From Hyphomonadaceae bacterium (GTDB lineage: Bacteria > Pseudomonadota > Alphaproteobacteria > Caulobacterales > Aquidulcibacteraceae), in contig JAEUMP010000025.1 of assembly GCA_016791445.1 (NCBI GenBank), positions 1 through 64,000 on the forward strand: DNA of 64,000 nucleotides, read 5' to 3'. Below, piece after piece: positions 34,225 through 43,568 of this stretch (the first letter of the stretch is position 1; every line of letters begins with the position of its first letter). A program made the position numbers and the translations under genes. The notes below the pieces were generated by a model, which saw nothing but the letters and a program-made list of their open reading frames with translations, did no database searches and was not told where the DNA came from.

Positions 34225-34320
34225 CTCAAAACTCCGAAGTCGCTCTGTTATGCTTTCGCGCACAGTTCAATCCTTCAGCGCCTATCCAAGAACCGATTCT
34301 GGGTCGAGAGGGTTAATAAG

Positions 34321-35109
34321 TTGTTCACAAGAGTTTTCGGTTCATTGACGACGCTGCGCGCGCAACCCATCCCCGATCTCGGCGACAAGCGCCTGAAGAA
34401 AATCGGCGCGCGCGACTGGCCCATCGATACGGAAGGCGAGTCTTTCAACGAGTCCATGCATCGCGTGGAAAGCTATCGCCTCGTCGGCCGCAATCATTAC
34501 GCGCACGACCGCAATCCACCTTACTGGCGTGTCATAGACGGCGCGATCGACGCGCTCTGGTTGCGGCGGACGGTCTGTGAAAAACTCGCGCGGATCGATG
34601 CGCGCCTTCGCCTGCACGGTTTGCGGCTGCACATCTATGACGGCTGGCGGCCGACGGCGGTGCAGGCCTATTTTCATGACGTGTGGATGGTGGAGGAACT
34701 CACAGCCCGCCGCCCCGATCTCAAGGGGGAGGCGCTGATGGAGGAGGTGGAGCGCTACTGGTCGGCGCCCACCGTCGATCCCGCCGCGCCGGCGCCGCAC
34801 GCGACGGGCGCCGCGGTCGATCTCACGATCGCCTGGGAGAACGGCGAGCCGCTTTACATGGGCTGCATCTTCGACGACCCGACGGCGCTCGCGCACACGG
34901 ACCGCTTCGAGCGCGTGTTCGACGACACGGGCTCCTATTCCATCGAGGAGGCGCGGGCCAACCGGCGGCTGCTCTACTGGGTGATGCTCGACGAGGGGTT
35001 TGCGAACCACCCCGACGAGTGGTGGCACTACAGTTTCGGCGACCAGATGTGGGCCAAGCAGACCGGCGCGCCCGCGGCGCTTTACGGCCTCGCCGAACCG
35101 CCGGAGTGA
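34321..35109 (+). CDS. D-alanyl-D-alanine dipeptidase, VanX/M15D family
   Basis: This 262-residue zinc peptidase has the VanX signature residues: Arg110 in YDGWRP, zinc ligands His160 and Asp167 in HATGAAVDL, catalytic Glu233 and zinc ligand His236 in PDEWWHYSF. Such enzymes cut D-Ala-D-Ala dipeptide and recycle cell-wall precursors. The start is probably the TTG at 34321, because GAGAGGG ends eight bases before it and no ATG fits; the next in-frame ATG is far inside, at residue 46. No signal peptide is evident. It is followed seven bases later by murI, linking both to peptidoglycan metabolism. No vanH or vanA genes are present, so resistance is not implied. Confidence 0.85.
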   Translation: MFTRVFGSLTTLRAQPIPDLGDKRLKKIGARDWPIDTEGESFNESMHRVESYRLVGRNHYAHDRNPPYWRVIDGAIDALWLRRTVCEKLARIDARLRLHGLRLHIYDGWRPTAVQAYFHDVWMVEELTARRPDLKGEALMEEVERYWSAPTVDPAAPAPHATGAAVDLTIAWENGEPLYMGCIFDDPTALAHTDRFERVFDDTGSYSIEEARANRRLLYWVMLDEGFANHPDEWWHYSFGDQMWAKQTGAPAALYGLAEPPE

Positions 35110-35116
35110 AGGGGAC

Positions 35117-35947
35117 ATGAGCACTCGCAAGCGCGCGCTCGTGTTCGACAGCGGCGTCGGCGGGCTCTCCGTGCTCGACGCGATCGTCGATGCGGATCTC
35201 GCGGTCGATCTGGACTATGCCGCCGACAACGCGTGGCTGCCTTATGGCTCCAAGCCCGACGCCGCGCTCGTCGCGCGCGTGCCCGCGCTGGTCTCGGCGC
35301 TGGTGCGGGAATGGGCGCCGGACGCCGTCGTCATCGCCTGCAACACGGCCAGCACCATCGCCCTCGACGCCGTGCGCGCGGCGGTGGCGGTTCCCGTGGT
35401 CGGCGTCGTGCCGCCGATCAAGCCGGCGGCGGCGCTGACGAAGACGGGCGTGATCGGCCTGCTCGCGACGCCCGCGACCGTGGCGCGGCCCTATGTCGAC
35501 GACCTCATCGCGAAATTCGCGGCGGACCGGACGGTCGTCAGGTTCGGGTCGACGGCGCTCGTCGGCGCTGCGGAACGCGCGCTCGCGGGCGCGCCTGTGG
35601 ATAAGTCTGCGGTGGCGGAAGCGATCGCCGGCCTCTTCGACGCGCCGCACGGCGACCGCATCGATGTGGTCGCGCTCGCTTGCACGCACTTCCCGCTGCT
35701 CGCGGCGGAACTTGCGGCGGCGGCGCCGCGCGCGGTGACCTGGCTCGACTCCGGCGCCGCCATCGCCGCGCGGCTGAAGACCGTGGCCGGTCTCGAAGAC
35801 GGACAGGCGCGACTGCGCCGCGCCGGATTCACCGGCCCCGTGGGCGCCGCGCTCGCAGACGCCTTCGCCGCGCGCGGCTTCACCGCCCGCGCCGTGATCG
35901 GCGCCGATTTTTCGGTCGCGCCCGCGCCCATGGACGGCTACGCCTGA
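35117..35947 (+). CDS. murI: Glutamate racemase
   Basis: This 276-residue enzyme makes D-glutamate for peptidoglycan. The DSGVGGLSVL motif is at 11-20. The two catalytic cysteines are Cys75 (VIACNTAST) and Cys189 (LACTHFPLL). The length is normal. The ATG at 35117 follows AAGGGG and is seven bases after the VanX-like gene, so the two are probably one operon. Confidence 0.92.
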   Translation: MSTRKRALVFDSGVGGLSVLDAIVDADLAVDLDYAADNAWLPYGSKPDAALVARVPALVSALVREWAPDAVVIACNTASTIALDAVRAAVAVPVVGVVPPIKPAAALTKTGVIGLLATPATVARPYVDDLIAKFAADRTVVRFGSTALVGAAERALAGAPVDKSAVAEAIAGLFDAPHGDRIDVVALACTHFPLLAAELAAAAPRAVTWLDSGAAIAARLKTVAGLEDGQARLRRAGFTGPVGAALADAFAARGFTARAVIGADFSVAPAPMDGYA

Positions 35948-36069
35948 TCCGTGAGGGTGCGGTGTGTCGGACGCGACACAATCATCCGCGCACGGTGCAA
36001 TTCCTGCGTCGCGGTATTGCTGCGTTTTGAGGGTGCGCTAGCAAATCCGCTCAAGGTCTTTCTCAGGGG

Positions 36070-37815
36070 ATGCGCGTGGCTGAGCGCAAAAAGAAACAAA
36101 AGCACGGCCTGCAATCGGAGATCGTAAGTTTCGGAGAGCTTCTGTCGGGCGCACAGTACTTCGTGATGCCGTATCTGCAGCGTCCGTATCAGTGGACGCA
36201 GAGCGAAGTCTCGGATCTGGTCAACGATTTTCTTGCCGCCGACAAGGCGAAGTATCGCAATTACGTGCTGGGCGCGATCATCGGCCTGCGTGGGCCCAAC
36301 AAGGACATCGAAATTGTCGATGGCCAGCAGCGCCTGATCACGATCTGCATCCTGCTGGCCTACTGCCGGGACCGGCTGATGGGGCGCAACTCGTCGTTCG
36401 ACGCTGAAATCCAGTCCTGCATCCTCGCCGAAGGCCGTCCGCGCGTGACGCCGCGCCCGGTCGACGCGCCGTTCCTGCGCGACATGTTCCAGGCGCGCGA
36501 TTCCAGCGCCCGTCTGGCCGCGGCGATCGCGGTGCAGCGCGAGACGGAAAAGGCGCGCGTGCGCGCCAAGGAGGCGGCGGCCACCGAGGATCCGCAGGAG
36601 CTGATGGTCGCGGCCGCCGTGACGGTGCGCGACAAACTCGAGCCCCTCGGCCTCGATGCGGTGCAGAAGCTCGCTGAGTTCATCATGGACAAGGGCATCA
36701 TCGACTTCATCATCGCCGACGACCGCACGCAGGCCGCCATCCTCTATCGCAGCATGAACATGCGCGGCCGCGAGCTGTCGAACGCCGATCTCGTCAAGCT
36801 CGAGGCGATCGAGCACGGCAGCTTCGATCGCGCGATGAAGGACAAGGCCGCGCGCATCTGGGAAGAGACCGAGGACGCCCTCGGCCGCGCCCGCTTCGAG
36901 CAATTGCTCGAAATGCTGCCGCTGCTGGTGTCGCGTGAAGCGACGCGCTCACCCGGCGACCTGACGGAGTGGCGCGAACAGACCTTCAAGAACGCCCGGC
37001 CGGAAACCGTGCTCACGGCGATGCTGCCGCTCTACGGCAATCTGATCCTGGAACTGGAACGCGGAGAGATCGACGCCGAGTGCGCGAACGTCGCGGAAGA
37101 AGACGCGATCGACGAGACGAACGAGCTGCTGAAGGGACTCCTGCTGCTGCAGGATCGCCACTGGCTGCCGGCGGCGATGAACATCGTGCACACCCAGCGC
37201 GGCAATCCGCATTTCCTGCTGCGCTATTTCCGGGGCCTCGACCGGCTGTCCTATGCGTTCTTCCTCGGCGCCATGCGTCGCGACGACCGCGCCGACCGTG
37301 CGGCGCGCTTCGCGCGCGTGGTCGCGGCGGGCGCCGACGAGATGCGCCTCGCGGTCGCCTTCGAACTGACCGCCGACGAACAGGAGCGGCTCGCCGACCG
37401 GCTGCGCAAGCCCTTCGGTCGCGACAACTGGCGGCGGCGCGCCATTGCCGCGCGGATCAATGCGCTCCTGCCGAACGGCCGCAACTTCCTGCGCAAGGAG
37501 GATGTGTCGGTCGAGCATGTGCTGCCGACAAGTCATTGCCCGGATTGGGAAAAAGCCGGCTGGCCGCGGGAGATCGCGCGCTTCTGTTCAGAGACCACCG
37601 GCAACTTCGTGCTGGTCAATGAAGCGCAGAACAACAAGGCCGCACAGCGCCTGCTGGAGCCGAAGAAGAAGGTCTATTTCGAGACGCCCGGCGCCCCGGT
37701 CCACGCGATCACCGAAGACATCCGCAACGTGGACGAGTGGACGGAGAGCTATGTCCGCGCGCGCACGGAGCGCTTCGCGAAGCTGCTGCTGGCGTACTGG
37801 AACATCAAGGAGTGA
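36070..37815 (+). CDS. Solitary DUF262-DUF1524 protein (GmrSD-like)
   Basis: This 581-residue protein has an N-terminal DUF262/ParB-like NTPase domain with YLQRPYQW (about 39) and IVDGQQRL (about 80). It ends with a DUF1524 His-Asn-His nuclease domain: VEHVLPTSHCPDW (about 476), then a GNFVLVNEAQNNKAA block. Single-chain GmrSD-type proteins act as modification-dependent restriction enzymes or related phage-defence nucleases, using a nucleotide to license cleavage. No partner genes are present. AGGGG touches the ATG at 36070, so the GTG at 36076 may be the true start. It stands alone between murI and an unrelated convergent gene, suggesting insertion of a defence gene into a core region. Confidence 0.85.
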   Translation: MRVAERKKKQKHGLQSEIVSFGELLSGAQYFVMPYLQRPYQWTQSEVSDLVNDFLAADKAKYRNYVLGAIIGLRGPNKDIEIVDGQQRLITICILLAYCRDRLMGRNSSFDAEIQSCILAEGRPRVTPRPVDAPFLRDMFQARDSSARLAAAIAVQRETEKARVRAKEAAATEDPQELMVAAAVTVRDKLEPLGLDAVQKLAEFIMDKGIIDFIIADDRTQAAILYRSMNMRGRELSNADLVKLEAIEHGSFDRAMKDKAARIWEETEDALGRARFEQLLEMLPLLVSREATRSPGDLTEWREQTFKNARPETVLTAMLPLYGNLILELERGEIDAECANVAEEDAIDETNELLKGLLLLQDRHWLPAAMNIVHTQRGNPHFLLRYFRGLDRLSYAFFLGAMRRDDRADRAARFARVVAAGADEMRLAVAFELTADEQERLADRLRKPFGRDNWRRRAIAARINALLPNGRNFLRKEDVSVEHVLPTSHCPDWEKAGWPREIARFCSETTGNFVLVNEAQNNKAAQRLLEPKKKVYFETPGAPVHAITEDIRNVDEWTESYVRARTERFAKLLLAYWNIKE

Positions 37816-37821
37816 CGGCGC

Positions 37822-39360
37822 TCAGTCGCCGACGTCGGCGATGAATTCCGCCGTGCGCGGCGTCGGGGCGAAGCCGGACGCCTCGGCGAAACCGAGCGGG
37901 CGCGTGCGGCGGGGGCCGAGTGGAATTTCACCGGGCTCGAGCGGAACGAAACTCTTGAAGTCGCGCGACAGGAACGCCGTGTAGCGCGGCGACATCTGCA
38001 CCACGAGCAGTTTGCCGTCGAAGGCGGGCGACATCGGCGCGACGGCTTCGGCATGATTGCCCGGCGCGCCGCGCAGCACCCACATGCGCACAGGCGGCAG
38101 GTCGGTGCGGTCGCGCCATTCGTAGGCGAGTTCGAAGAAGGTGTGGCGGTGGTCGACGAGCACGGTGTCGTAGGCGCCGGCGCGCACGCGTGCTTCGATG
38201 ACGGCGGCGGTGTCCGTCCAGCCCGCCATGCGCTTCAGGCCATTCTCGATGCCGCGCCCGATCAGCGGCGCCTGGTAGGCGAGCGACGGGAAGGTCACGA
38301 GGAAGAGAAACAGCGCAAAGAGCGCCGCGTGCGCGCGCAAAGACCAGCGCAGAAATGACGTTCCGGCGAAGCCGCCCGCGATCAGCACCACCGCTGCGGG
38401 GTAGGCGGCTGCGGCCCAGTTGCCGTGCGCACGGCTGATAAGCGCCTGCACCATGATGATGATGAGCGGCGGCGCGATGAAGCACAGAAGGAACTTCGCG
38501 CGGTCGTCGAGCGGGCGCCGGCCGCGTGCGAACGCCACGATCAGCCAGACGAGCCCCGCCGCGAAGAGGCCCGCCACGGCGAACTGATCGGCGAGGAACG
38601 CGCCCAGCTGGTCTATGTTGAAGAGGTCGCCCCGCCAGTCGGCGTTGGCGGCGGTGTGCTGGACGGTCTCGAAGTCGTTGGCGGCGTTCCACGCCACATT
38701 GGGCAGGATGATCGAGGCGGCGATCGCGATGGCGCCGAAGCCGGCCGGCGTGAACGCCACCCGGCGCACCCGCGGCAGCACCAGCGCCGCCAGCGTCAGG
38801 CAGAGGGGAAAGTAGAGCATGGCGTACTTGGCCAGCGCGCCCAGTCCCACCGCCGCGCCCGCCAGCAGCGCCCACTTCGTCGCGCCCGTCTCGCTCCAGC
38901 GCCAGGTGGCGTAGAGGGCGAGCGCCCAGAGCGGCAGGAGCAGCGCGTCCGTGCTGATGAGCGCCGACGACAGCCAGACCCCGGGAATCAGCAGCCACCC
39001 CAGACCCGCCGCCACGCCCGCCGCATCGCCGTACATGCGCCGCCCGAGTGCAAAGAGCGCAAACGCCGCACCCGTGTGGGCGAAGGGCGCGGCCAGCCGC
39101 ACGGCCCAGGGATCGTTGCCGAAAACCGCCGTGACCACGCCGATCGTCCACGCCACCAGCGGCGGCTTGGAGAAATAGCCCCAGTCGAACGTGCGCGACC
39201 ACGCCCAGTATTGCGCCTCGTCCGGGTGCAGCCCGAGCGGGGAGATCATGAGCCCCATGATGCGCACGACAAGAATGCCGAGCGCGGCCAACGCGAACGC
39301 GCGCATGACCCGATCCGGGCCGCGAATCGTTTCCGCGTGATCGACCGCGATGCGGGCCAT
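37822..39360 (-). CDS. ArnT/PMT-like glycosyltransferase (GT39/GT83 type)
   Basis: This 512-residue membrane protein has about ten transmembrane segments and the first-loop signature of the family, GLHPDEAQYWAWSRTFDWGYFSKPPLVAW (Asp-Glu in the first periplasmic loop, near residues 46-47). A soluble C-terminal domain ends it. Such enzymes move a sugar from a polyprenyl phosphate onto lipid or protein in the periplasm. The substrate is unknown. The ATG at 39360 has AAGGA seven bases before it. Confidence 0.83.
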   Translation of the reverse strand: MARIAVDHAETIRGPDRVMRAFALAALGILVVRIMGLMISPLGLHPDEAQYWAWSRTFDWGYFSKPPLVAWTIGVVTAVFGNDPWAVRLAAPFAHTGAAFALFALGRRMYGDAAGVAAGLGWLLIPGVWLSSALISTDALLLPLWALALYATWRWSETGATKWALLAGAAVGLGALAKYAMLYFPLCLTLAALVLPRVRRVAFTPAGFGAIAIAASIILPNVAWNAANDFETVQHTAANADWRGDLFNIDQLGAFLADQFAVAGLFAAGLVWLIVAFARGRRPLDDRAKFLLCFIAPPLIIIMVQALISRAHGNWAAAAYPAAVVLIAGGFAGTSFLRWSLRAHAALFALFLFLVTFPSLAYQAPLIGRGIENGLKRMAGWTDTAAVIEARVRAGAYDTVLVDHRHTFFELAYEWRDRTDLPPVRMWVLRGAPGNHAEAVAPMSPAFDGKLLVVQMSPRYTAFLSRDFKSFVPLEPGEIPLGPRRTRPLGFAEASGFAPTPRTAEFIADVGD

Positions 39361-39629
39361 GAATGGTCCTTGGCGACTTGCGTGCGTGTTGGAACGGGGG
39401 GCGAAACGAGGCGCGGTGATAGTGCCGGCGCGTCTCCGGCGCCACACCTGCGGGCAGATCGCCGCCGAATGCGGCGTATCCGCCACTGCGTCAAGAAACC
39501 TTCGTGAATCTGTTAAAGAAACGTGAAATCGGACTTGTAAGCGCCGGTTTCATGGCGATGAAGAGGCAGGCGATCGCGCCGGCCTTGTCCGCGTCTCTGC
39601 CTTTTCGGGCACTGCAGGGGGTTTTCCTT

Positions 39630-42089
39630 ATGTTTGGCAAGAAGTTTTGGGGCGGCGTCGCCCTTTCAGCGCTTTCGGTCGGGATCAGTGGTCCCGCTTT
39701 CGCGCAATCCACAGGTTCGCAGGACTTCGAAGAAGTCGTCGTCACCGGGTCGCGCGCTGCGCCGACCGTCGGCGGCGTCATCACCAACGAGACCGCGCCC
39801 AAGGCGCGCGCGTCCATCGGGCAGGAATACATCGAGACCCAGACGGTCGGTCAGTCCGCGCTGCAGCTGGTCAACGTCATCCCGGGCGTGAACTTCACGA
39901 ACAATGACAGCTACGGCTCCTCGGGCGGCAACCTGCGCATGCGCAGCTTCGACGGCAACCGCGTCTCGCTGACCTTCGACGGCATGCCGCTGAACGACAC
40001 CGGCAACTACGCCATCTTCGCCAACCAGCTGCTCGACTCCGAGCTCCTCGGCGCGGTGCAGGTCAACATGGGTTCGACCGACGTCGACAGCCCGACCGCG
40101 TCGGCCACCGGCGGCACGATCAACTACACGCTGCGTCGCCCCTCTGACAGCTTCACCTGGGCCGGTTCGCTCGCCGGCGGCGAGAACTCCTACGGCCGCA
40201 TCTTCGGCGCGATCGATACCGGCAGCGTCGGCCCGCTGGACACCAGCCTGATGCTCGCGGCGTCCACGCAGGAGTACTCGAAGTGGCGCGGAAACGGCCA
40301 GCTGCAGAAGGACCAGTTCAACGGTCGTCTGTATCAGCCGATCGGCGAGAACGGCGACTTCTTCGCCGTGGCGTTCCACTACAACGAGAACCGCAACAAC
40401 AACTATCGCGGCATCACCAAGGCCGAATACCTGCTCAACGGCCGGGGCTTCGACTTCGACGGCACCTGCAACCGCCCGACGCCGACCAACGGCACCGTGC
40501 AGAACGAAGCGGCAAGCTGCTCGACCAACTTCTTCGGTCGCCAGATCAACCCGTCCAACACCGGCAACATCCGCGGAAGCTCGCGCTTCTCGCTCGGCGA
40601 CTCGCTGACGCTGACGATTGACCCGTCCTTCCAGTACGTCCTCGCCAACGGCGGCGGCCAGCTGGGCTCGCTGGCTGAAAACTCCGCGCTCATCCGCGGC
40701 GTGGCCAACCCGGCGGGCGTCGACCTGAACGGCGACGGCGACTTCCTCGACACCGTGGCCTTCTTCACGCCGTCGAACACCAACACCCGCCGTTACGGCC
40801 TGACCTCGTCGCTGATCTGGAACGCGTCGGACAACCACCGCTTCCGCGTCGCCTACACCAACGACTACGGCCGTCACCGCCAGACCGGCGAATGGACCCG
40901 TCTGAACGCCAACGGCACGACGACGAACATCTTCGGCGGCAAGGACGGCTGGGGCCAGCGCGTGTTCAACGCGGACGGCTACCACCTGCGCACGCGTGAC
41001 CGCTTCTCGATCGCGCAGCTGAACCAGCTCGCCCTCGAGTATCGCGGCGAGTTCCTCGACGACAAGCTGACGGTCGTCGCCGGCGTCCGCGCGCCGTTCT
41101 TCGAGCGGGAGCTGAACCAGTTCTGCTACACGCAGTCCAACAGCTCGAACGTGCTCTGCACCTCGCAGGCGCCGGTCGCGTCGCCGAACGTCGGCTTCGT
41201 GCGCTTCGGCGCGTCGACGACGGATTACATCCGTCCGTTCAAGCGCAACTACGAGTACGATGCAGTGCTGCCGAACATCGGCGTGTCGTACCGTCTCGCC
41301 GACGACCACCAGCTCTTCGCGAGCTACATCCAGGGCCTCTCGGCGCCGCGGACCGACCAGCTCTACACGGAAGACCTGAACAACGTTCAGCCGGAAGAAA
41401 CCACGGCCTTCGACGTCGGCTACCGCTACAACGGCAGCGTGTTCCAGGGCTCCACCGCCATCTTCGTCAACAAGTACTCGAACCGCATCCAGACCGCGTT
41501 CGACGACGTGACGGGCGCCAACATCGACCGTTCCATCGGCGATGTGGACGTCTGGGGCGTTGAAGCGTCCATCGGCCTCTCGCCGATCGACAACTTCAAC
41601 CTCTTCTTCACGGCGACGTACCTGAAGTCGGAACTGCAGGAGAACATCCGCACGGGCCGCGGCCTCGACGGCATCTTCGGCAACGCCGATGACCCGCGCC
41701 TGCCGACCGCAGGCAAGCAGCTGGCGGAATCGCCGGAATGGCAGGCCTTCGGCCGCGCCAGCTACACGATGGGCCCGGTGCGCTTCGGTGTCGAAGCGAA
41801 GTGGGTCGACGTCCGCTGGTCCACCGACGTCAACGATGAAAAGGTCCCGGCCTACACTGTGGCGAACTTCGACCTGAACTTCGACATCGAAGAGATGGGC
41901 GGCCCGAAGGGCGTCTCCGCCCAGATCAACATCAACAACCTGTTCGACGAGGACTATCTCGGCTCGATCAGCTCGCGCACGAACCGGTTCAACGTGGTGT
42001 CCAACGGCGTCACGATCACCGGCTCCGCGCCGACCTACAGCCCGGGCGCCCCGCGCACGGCGATGGTCTCGCTGCGCAAGTCCTTCTGA
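39630..42089 (+). CDS. TonB-dependent outer-membrane receptor
   Basis: This 819-residue protein has a signal peptide (cleavage after PAFA, about 24) and a plug domain (about 35-165) opening with the TonB-box-like EEVVVTGSR. The 22-stranded barrel ends in the terminal Phe (MVSLRKSF), the usual outer-membrane insertion signal. It imports a siderophore, sugar or other ligand; the ligand cannot be told. It lacks the N-terminal STN signalling extension of FecA-type receptors, so it is not an obvious partner of the FecI/FecR pair at 3-4.5 kb. CAGGGGG precedes the ATG by about nine bases. The codon use is noticeably more uniform (many C-ending codons), which suggests high expression. Confidence 0.93.
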   Translation: MFGKKFWGGVALSALSVGISGPAFAQSTGSQDFEEVVVTGSRAAPTVGGVITNETAPKARASIGQEYIETQTVGQSALQLVNVIPGVNFTNNDSYGSSGGNLRMRSFDGNRVSLTFDGMPLNDTGNYAIFANQLLDSELLGAVQVNMGSTDVDSPTASATGGTINYTLRRPSDSFTWAGSLAGGENSYGRIFGAIDTGSVGPLDTSLMLAASTQEYSKWRGNGQLQKDQFNGRLYQPIGENGDFFAVAFHYNENRNNNYRGITKAEYLLNGRGFDFDGTCNRPTPTNGTVQNEAASCSTNFFGRQINPSNTGNIRGSSRFSLGDSLTLTIDPSFQYVLANGGGQLGSLAENSALIRGVANPAGVDLNGDGDFLDTVAFFTPSNTNTRRYGLTSSLIWNASDNHRFRVAYTNDYGRHRQTGEWTRLNANGTTTNIFGGKDGWGQRVFNADGYHLRTRDRFSIAQLNQLALEYRGEFLDDKLTVVAGVRAPFFERELNQFCYTQSNSSNVLCTSQAPVASPNVGFVRFGASTTDYIRPFKRNYEYDAVLPNIGVSYRLADDHQLFASYIQGLSAPRTDQLYTEDLNNVQPEETTAFDVGYRYNGSVFQGSTAIFVNKYSNRIQTAFDDVTGANIDRSIGDVDVWGVEASIGLSPIDNFNLFFTATYLKSELQENIRTGRGLDGIFGNADDPRLPTAGKQLAESPEWQAFGRASYTMGPVRFGVEAKWVDVRWSTDVNDEKVPAYTVANFDLNFDIEEMGGPKGVSAQININNLFDEDYLGSISSRTNRFNVVSNGVTITGSAPTYSPGAPRTAMVSLRKSF

Positions 42090-42115
42090 TCCTCGCGATC
42101 AGTCGCAACGGAACG

Positions 42116-42150
42116 GAGGCGGTCCCGCCAGGGGCCGCCTCTTTTCGTTT
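42116..42150 (+). terminator. Rho-independent terminator of the TonB receptor gene
   Basis: GAGGCGGTCCC pairs with GGGGCCGCCTC (one wobble) around the loop gcca, followed by TTTTCGTTT. It starts 27 bases after the receptor stop codon. Confidence 0.85.
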
Positions 42151-42212
42151 CCGGGCGGCGAAAATCTCCCCACGCCTTGTTTTCGCCGCCCGAGCCCGTA
42201 CCTAGCGGCCCC

Positions 42213-43199
42213 ATGAGCCTCATCACCGTTCCCGCCGAGTGGGCGCCGCGCAAGGCGCTGTGGACCTGCTGGCCGTCCGACCCGGATCTCTGGGAGGCGG
42301 ACCTCGAGCCCGCACGCGAGGAGGTCGCGGCGATGGTGCGCGCCTTTGCGCTCGGCGAGCGCGTGCGCGTGCTCGCCTCCGGCCCGGAAGCGGCGGCGTC
42401 CGCCGTCGGTCGCGTCGGCACCGCCAAGGTCATCGAAGCGAAGTTCGGCGATGTCTGGCTGCGCGATACGGGGCCGATCTTTGCGCGCGAAAAGAAGAAG
42501 CCCGTCGCGCTCGGCTTCCAGTTCAACGGCTGGGGCGGGAAATACGATCTCGCCGGCGACAAGGATGTCGGCGCGCGCGTCGCGGAAGAGGCGGGGACGC
42601 TCTACCGCCCGCACCACTTCGTCCTCGAAGGCGGCGCCATCGAGATGGACGGCGAAGGCACGCTGATCACCACGCGCCAGTGCCTGCTCAATCCGAACCG
42701 CAATCCGGAGTGGACCGAAGAGAAGGCCGAAGCCGCGCTCGCCGATGCGCTCGGCGTGAAGAAGGTGCTGTGGCTCGATGAGGGCCTCGCCAACGATCAC
42801 ACGGACGGTCACGTCGACAATCTCGCGCGCTTCGTCGCGCCGGGCGTGGTGGTGTGTCAGGCGCCCTACAAGAAGGACGCCAACGCCAAGGTGCTCGACC
42901 AGATCTACGAACAGTTGAGTGAGATGACGGACGCGAAGGGCCGCCGTCTCACCGTGCATCGCGTGCCGTCGCCGGGGCTAGTGCTGGGCGAAGACGATGA
43001 GCCGATCCCGGCGTCGCACATGAACTTCATCATCGGCGCGAAGACGGTCGTCGTGCCGATCTATTCTGACAGCGCCGACGAAGTCGTCCGCGCGCTCGCC
43101 GCGTTCTTTCCGGGCCGCAAGGTGGTGGGGCTGTCCTCGCACGCCATCCTCACGGGTGGTGGATCCTTCCACTGCATCACGCAGCAGGAGCCGGCGTGA
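42213..43199 (+). CDS. aguA: Agmatine deiminase
   Basis: This 328-residue enzyme converts agmatine to N-carbamoylputrescine. It has the guanidine-deiminase fold with motifs DVWLRDTGPIF (about 84), the catalytic His region DHTDGHVDN (about 199) and the nucleophile Cys321 in GGGSFHCITQ at the C-terminus. The length is normal. It forms a set with the small gene that follows and with aguB. The ATG at 42213 lacks a strong ribosome site. Confidence 0.92.
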   Translation: MSLITVPAEWAPRKALWTCWPSDPDLWEADLEPAREEVAAMVRAFALGERVRVLASGPEAAASAVGRVGTAKVIEAKFGDVWLRDTGPIFAREKKKPVALGFQFNGWGGKYDLAGDKDVGARVAEEAGTLYRPHHFVLEGGAIEMDGEGTLITTRQCLLNPNRNPEWTEEKAEAALADALGVKKVLWLDEGLANDHTDGHVDNLARFVAPGVVVCQAPYKKDANAKVLDQIYEQLSEMTDAKGRRLTVHRVPSPGLVLGEDDEPIPASHMNFIIGAKTVVVPIYSDSADEVVRALAAFFPGRKVVGLSSHAILTGGGSFHCITQQEPA

Positions 43200-43200
43200 C

Positions 43201-43566
43201 ATGCGATTGTGGCGGCCGGTCGGTCCGAAGGAATTGGCGCTGATTGAAAAGTCAGCTTGGCGTCGCTTTCCGCCCCGCCTTCCAGAGCAGCCAATCTTCT
43301 ATCCAGTGTTGAATTTCTCCTACGCTGAACAGATTGCCCGCGACTGGAACTCCAAACGCGCGGATTCCGACTTCTCGGGATATATTGTTGAGTTTGAAGT
43401 GGCCGATCAGATCGCGGCCAGATATCCGGCGGAAACGGCGGGCTCCGCATCGATCCATCGAGAGTTGTGGGTGCCCGCGGAGGAACTTGAAGCATTCAAC
43501 GACGCCATCGTCGGCGACATCAAAGTGATTGCCGTTTATCGCGACGGCGCACGCATCGAGGACTAG
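43201..43566 (+). CDS. Small protein annotated in relatives as ADP-ribosylation/crystallin J1
   Basis: This 121-residue protein begins LWRPVGPKELALIEKSAWRRFPPRLPEQPIFYPV. It also contains FSYAEQIARDWNSK, an EFEVADQIAARYP segment and a LWVPAEELEAFN segment. From memory, this is a widespread short family carrying the misleading database name ADP-ribosylation/crystallin J1; it has no visible ADP-ribosylhydrolase or transferase motif. It sits between aguA and aguB, one base after aguA and two before aguB, so it is co-transcribed with polyamine synthesis. Its lower GC and codon use differ from those of its neighbours, suggesting later insertion. Confidence 0.65.
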   Translation: MRLWRPVGPKELALIEKSAWRRFPPRLPEQPIFYPVLNFSYAEQIARDWNSKRADSDFSGYIVEFEVADQIAARYPAETAGSASIHRELWVPAEELEAFNDAIVGDIKVIAVYRDGARIED

Positions 43567-43568
43567 AA

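Noticed and set aside
32500..35109. 869-residue open frame on the plus strand
   Set aside because: Only its last 262 codons (from 34321) encode a real protein (VanX type). The upstream part is antisense to two genes, crosses two palindromic repeats, and has no protein-like pattern.
39630..42089. TonB receptor as partner of the FecI/FecR pair
   Set aside because: It lacks the N-terminal signalling domain, lies 35 kb away on the other side of the element, and has its own terminator.
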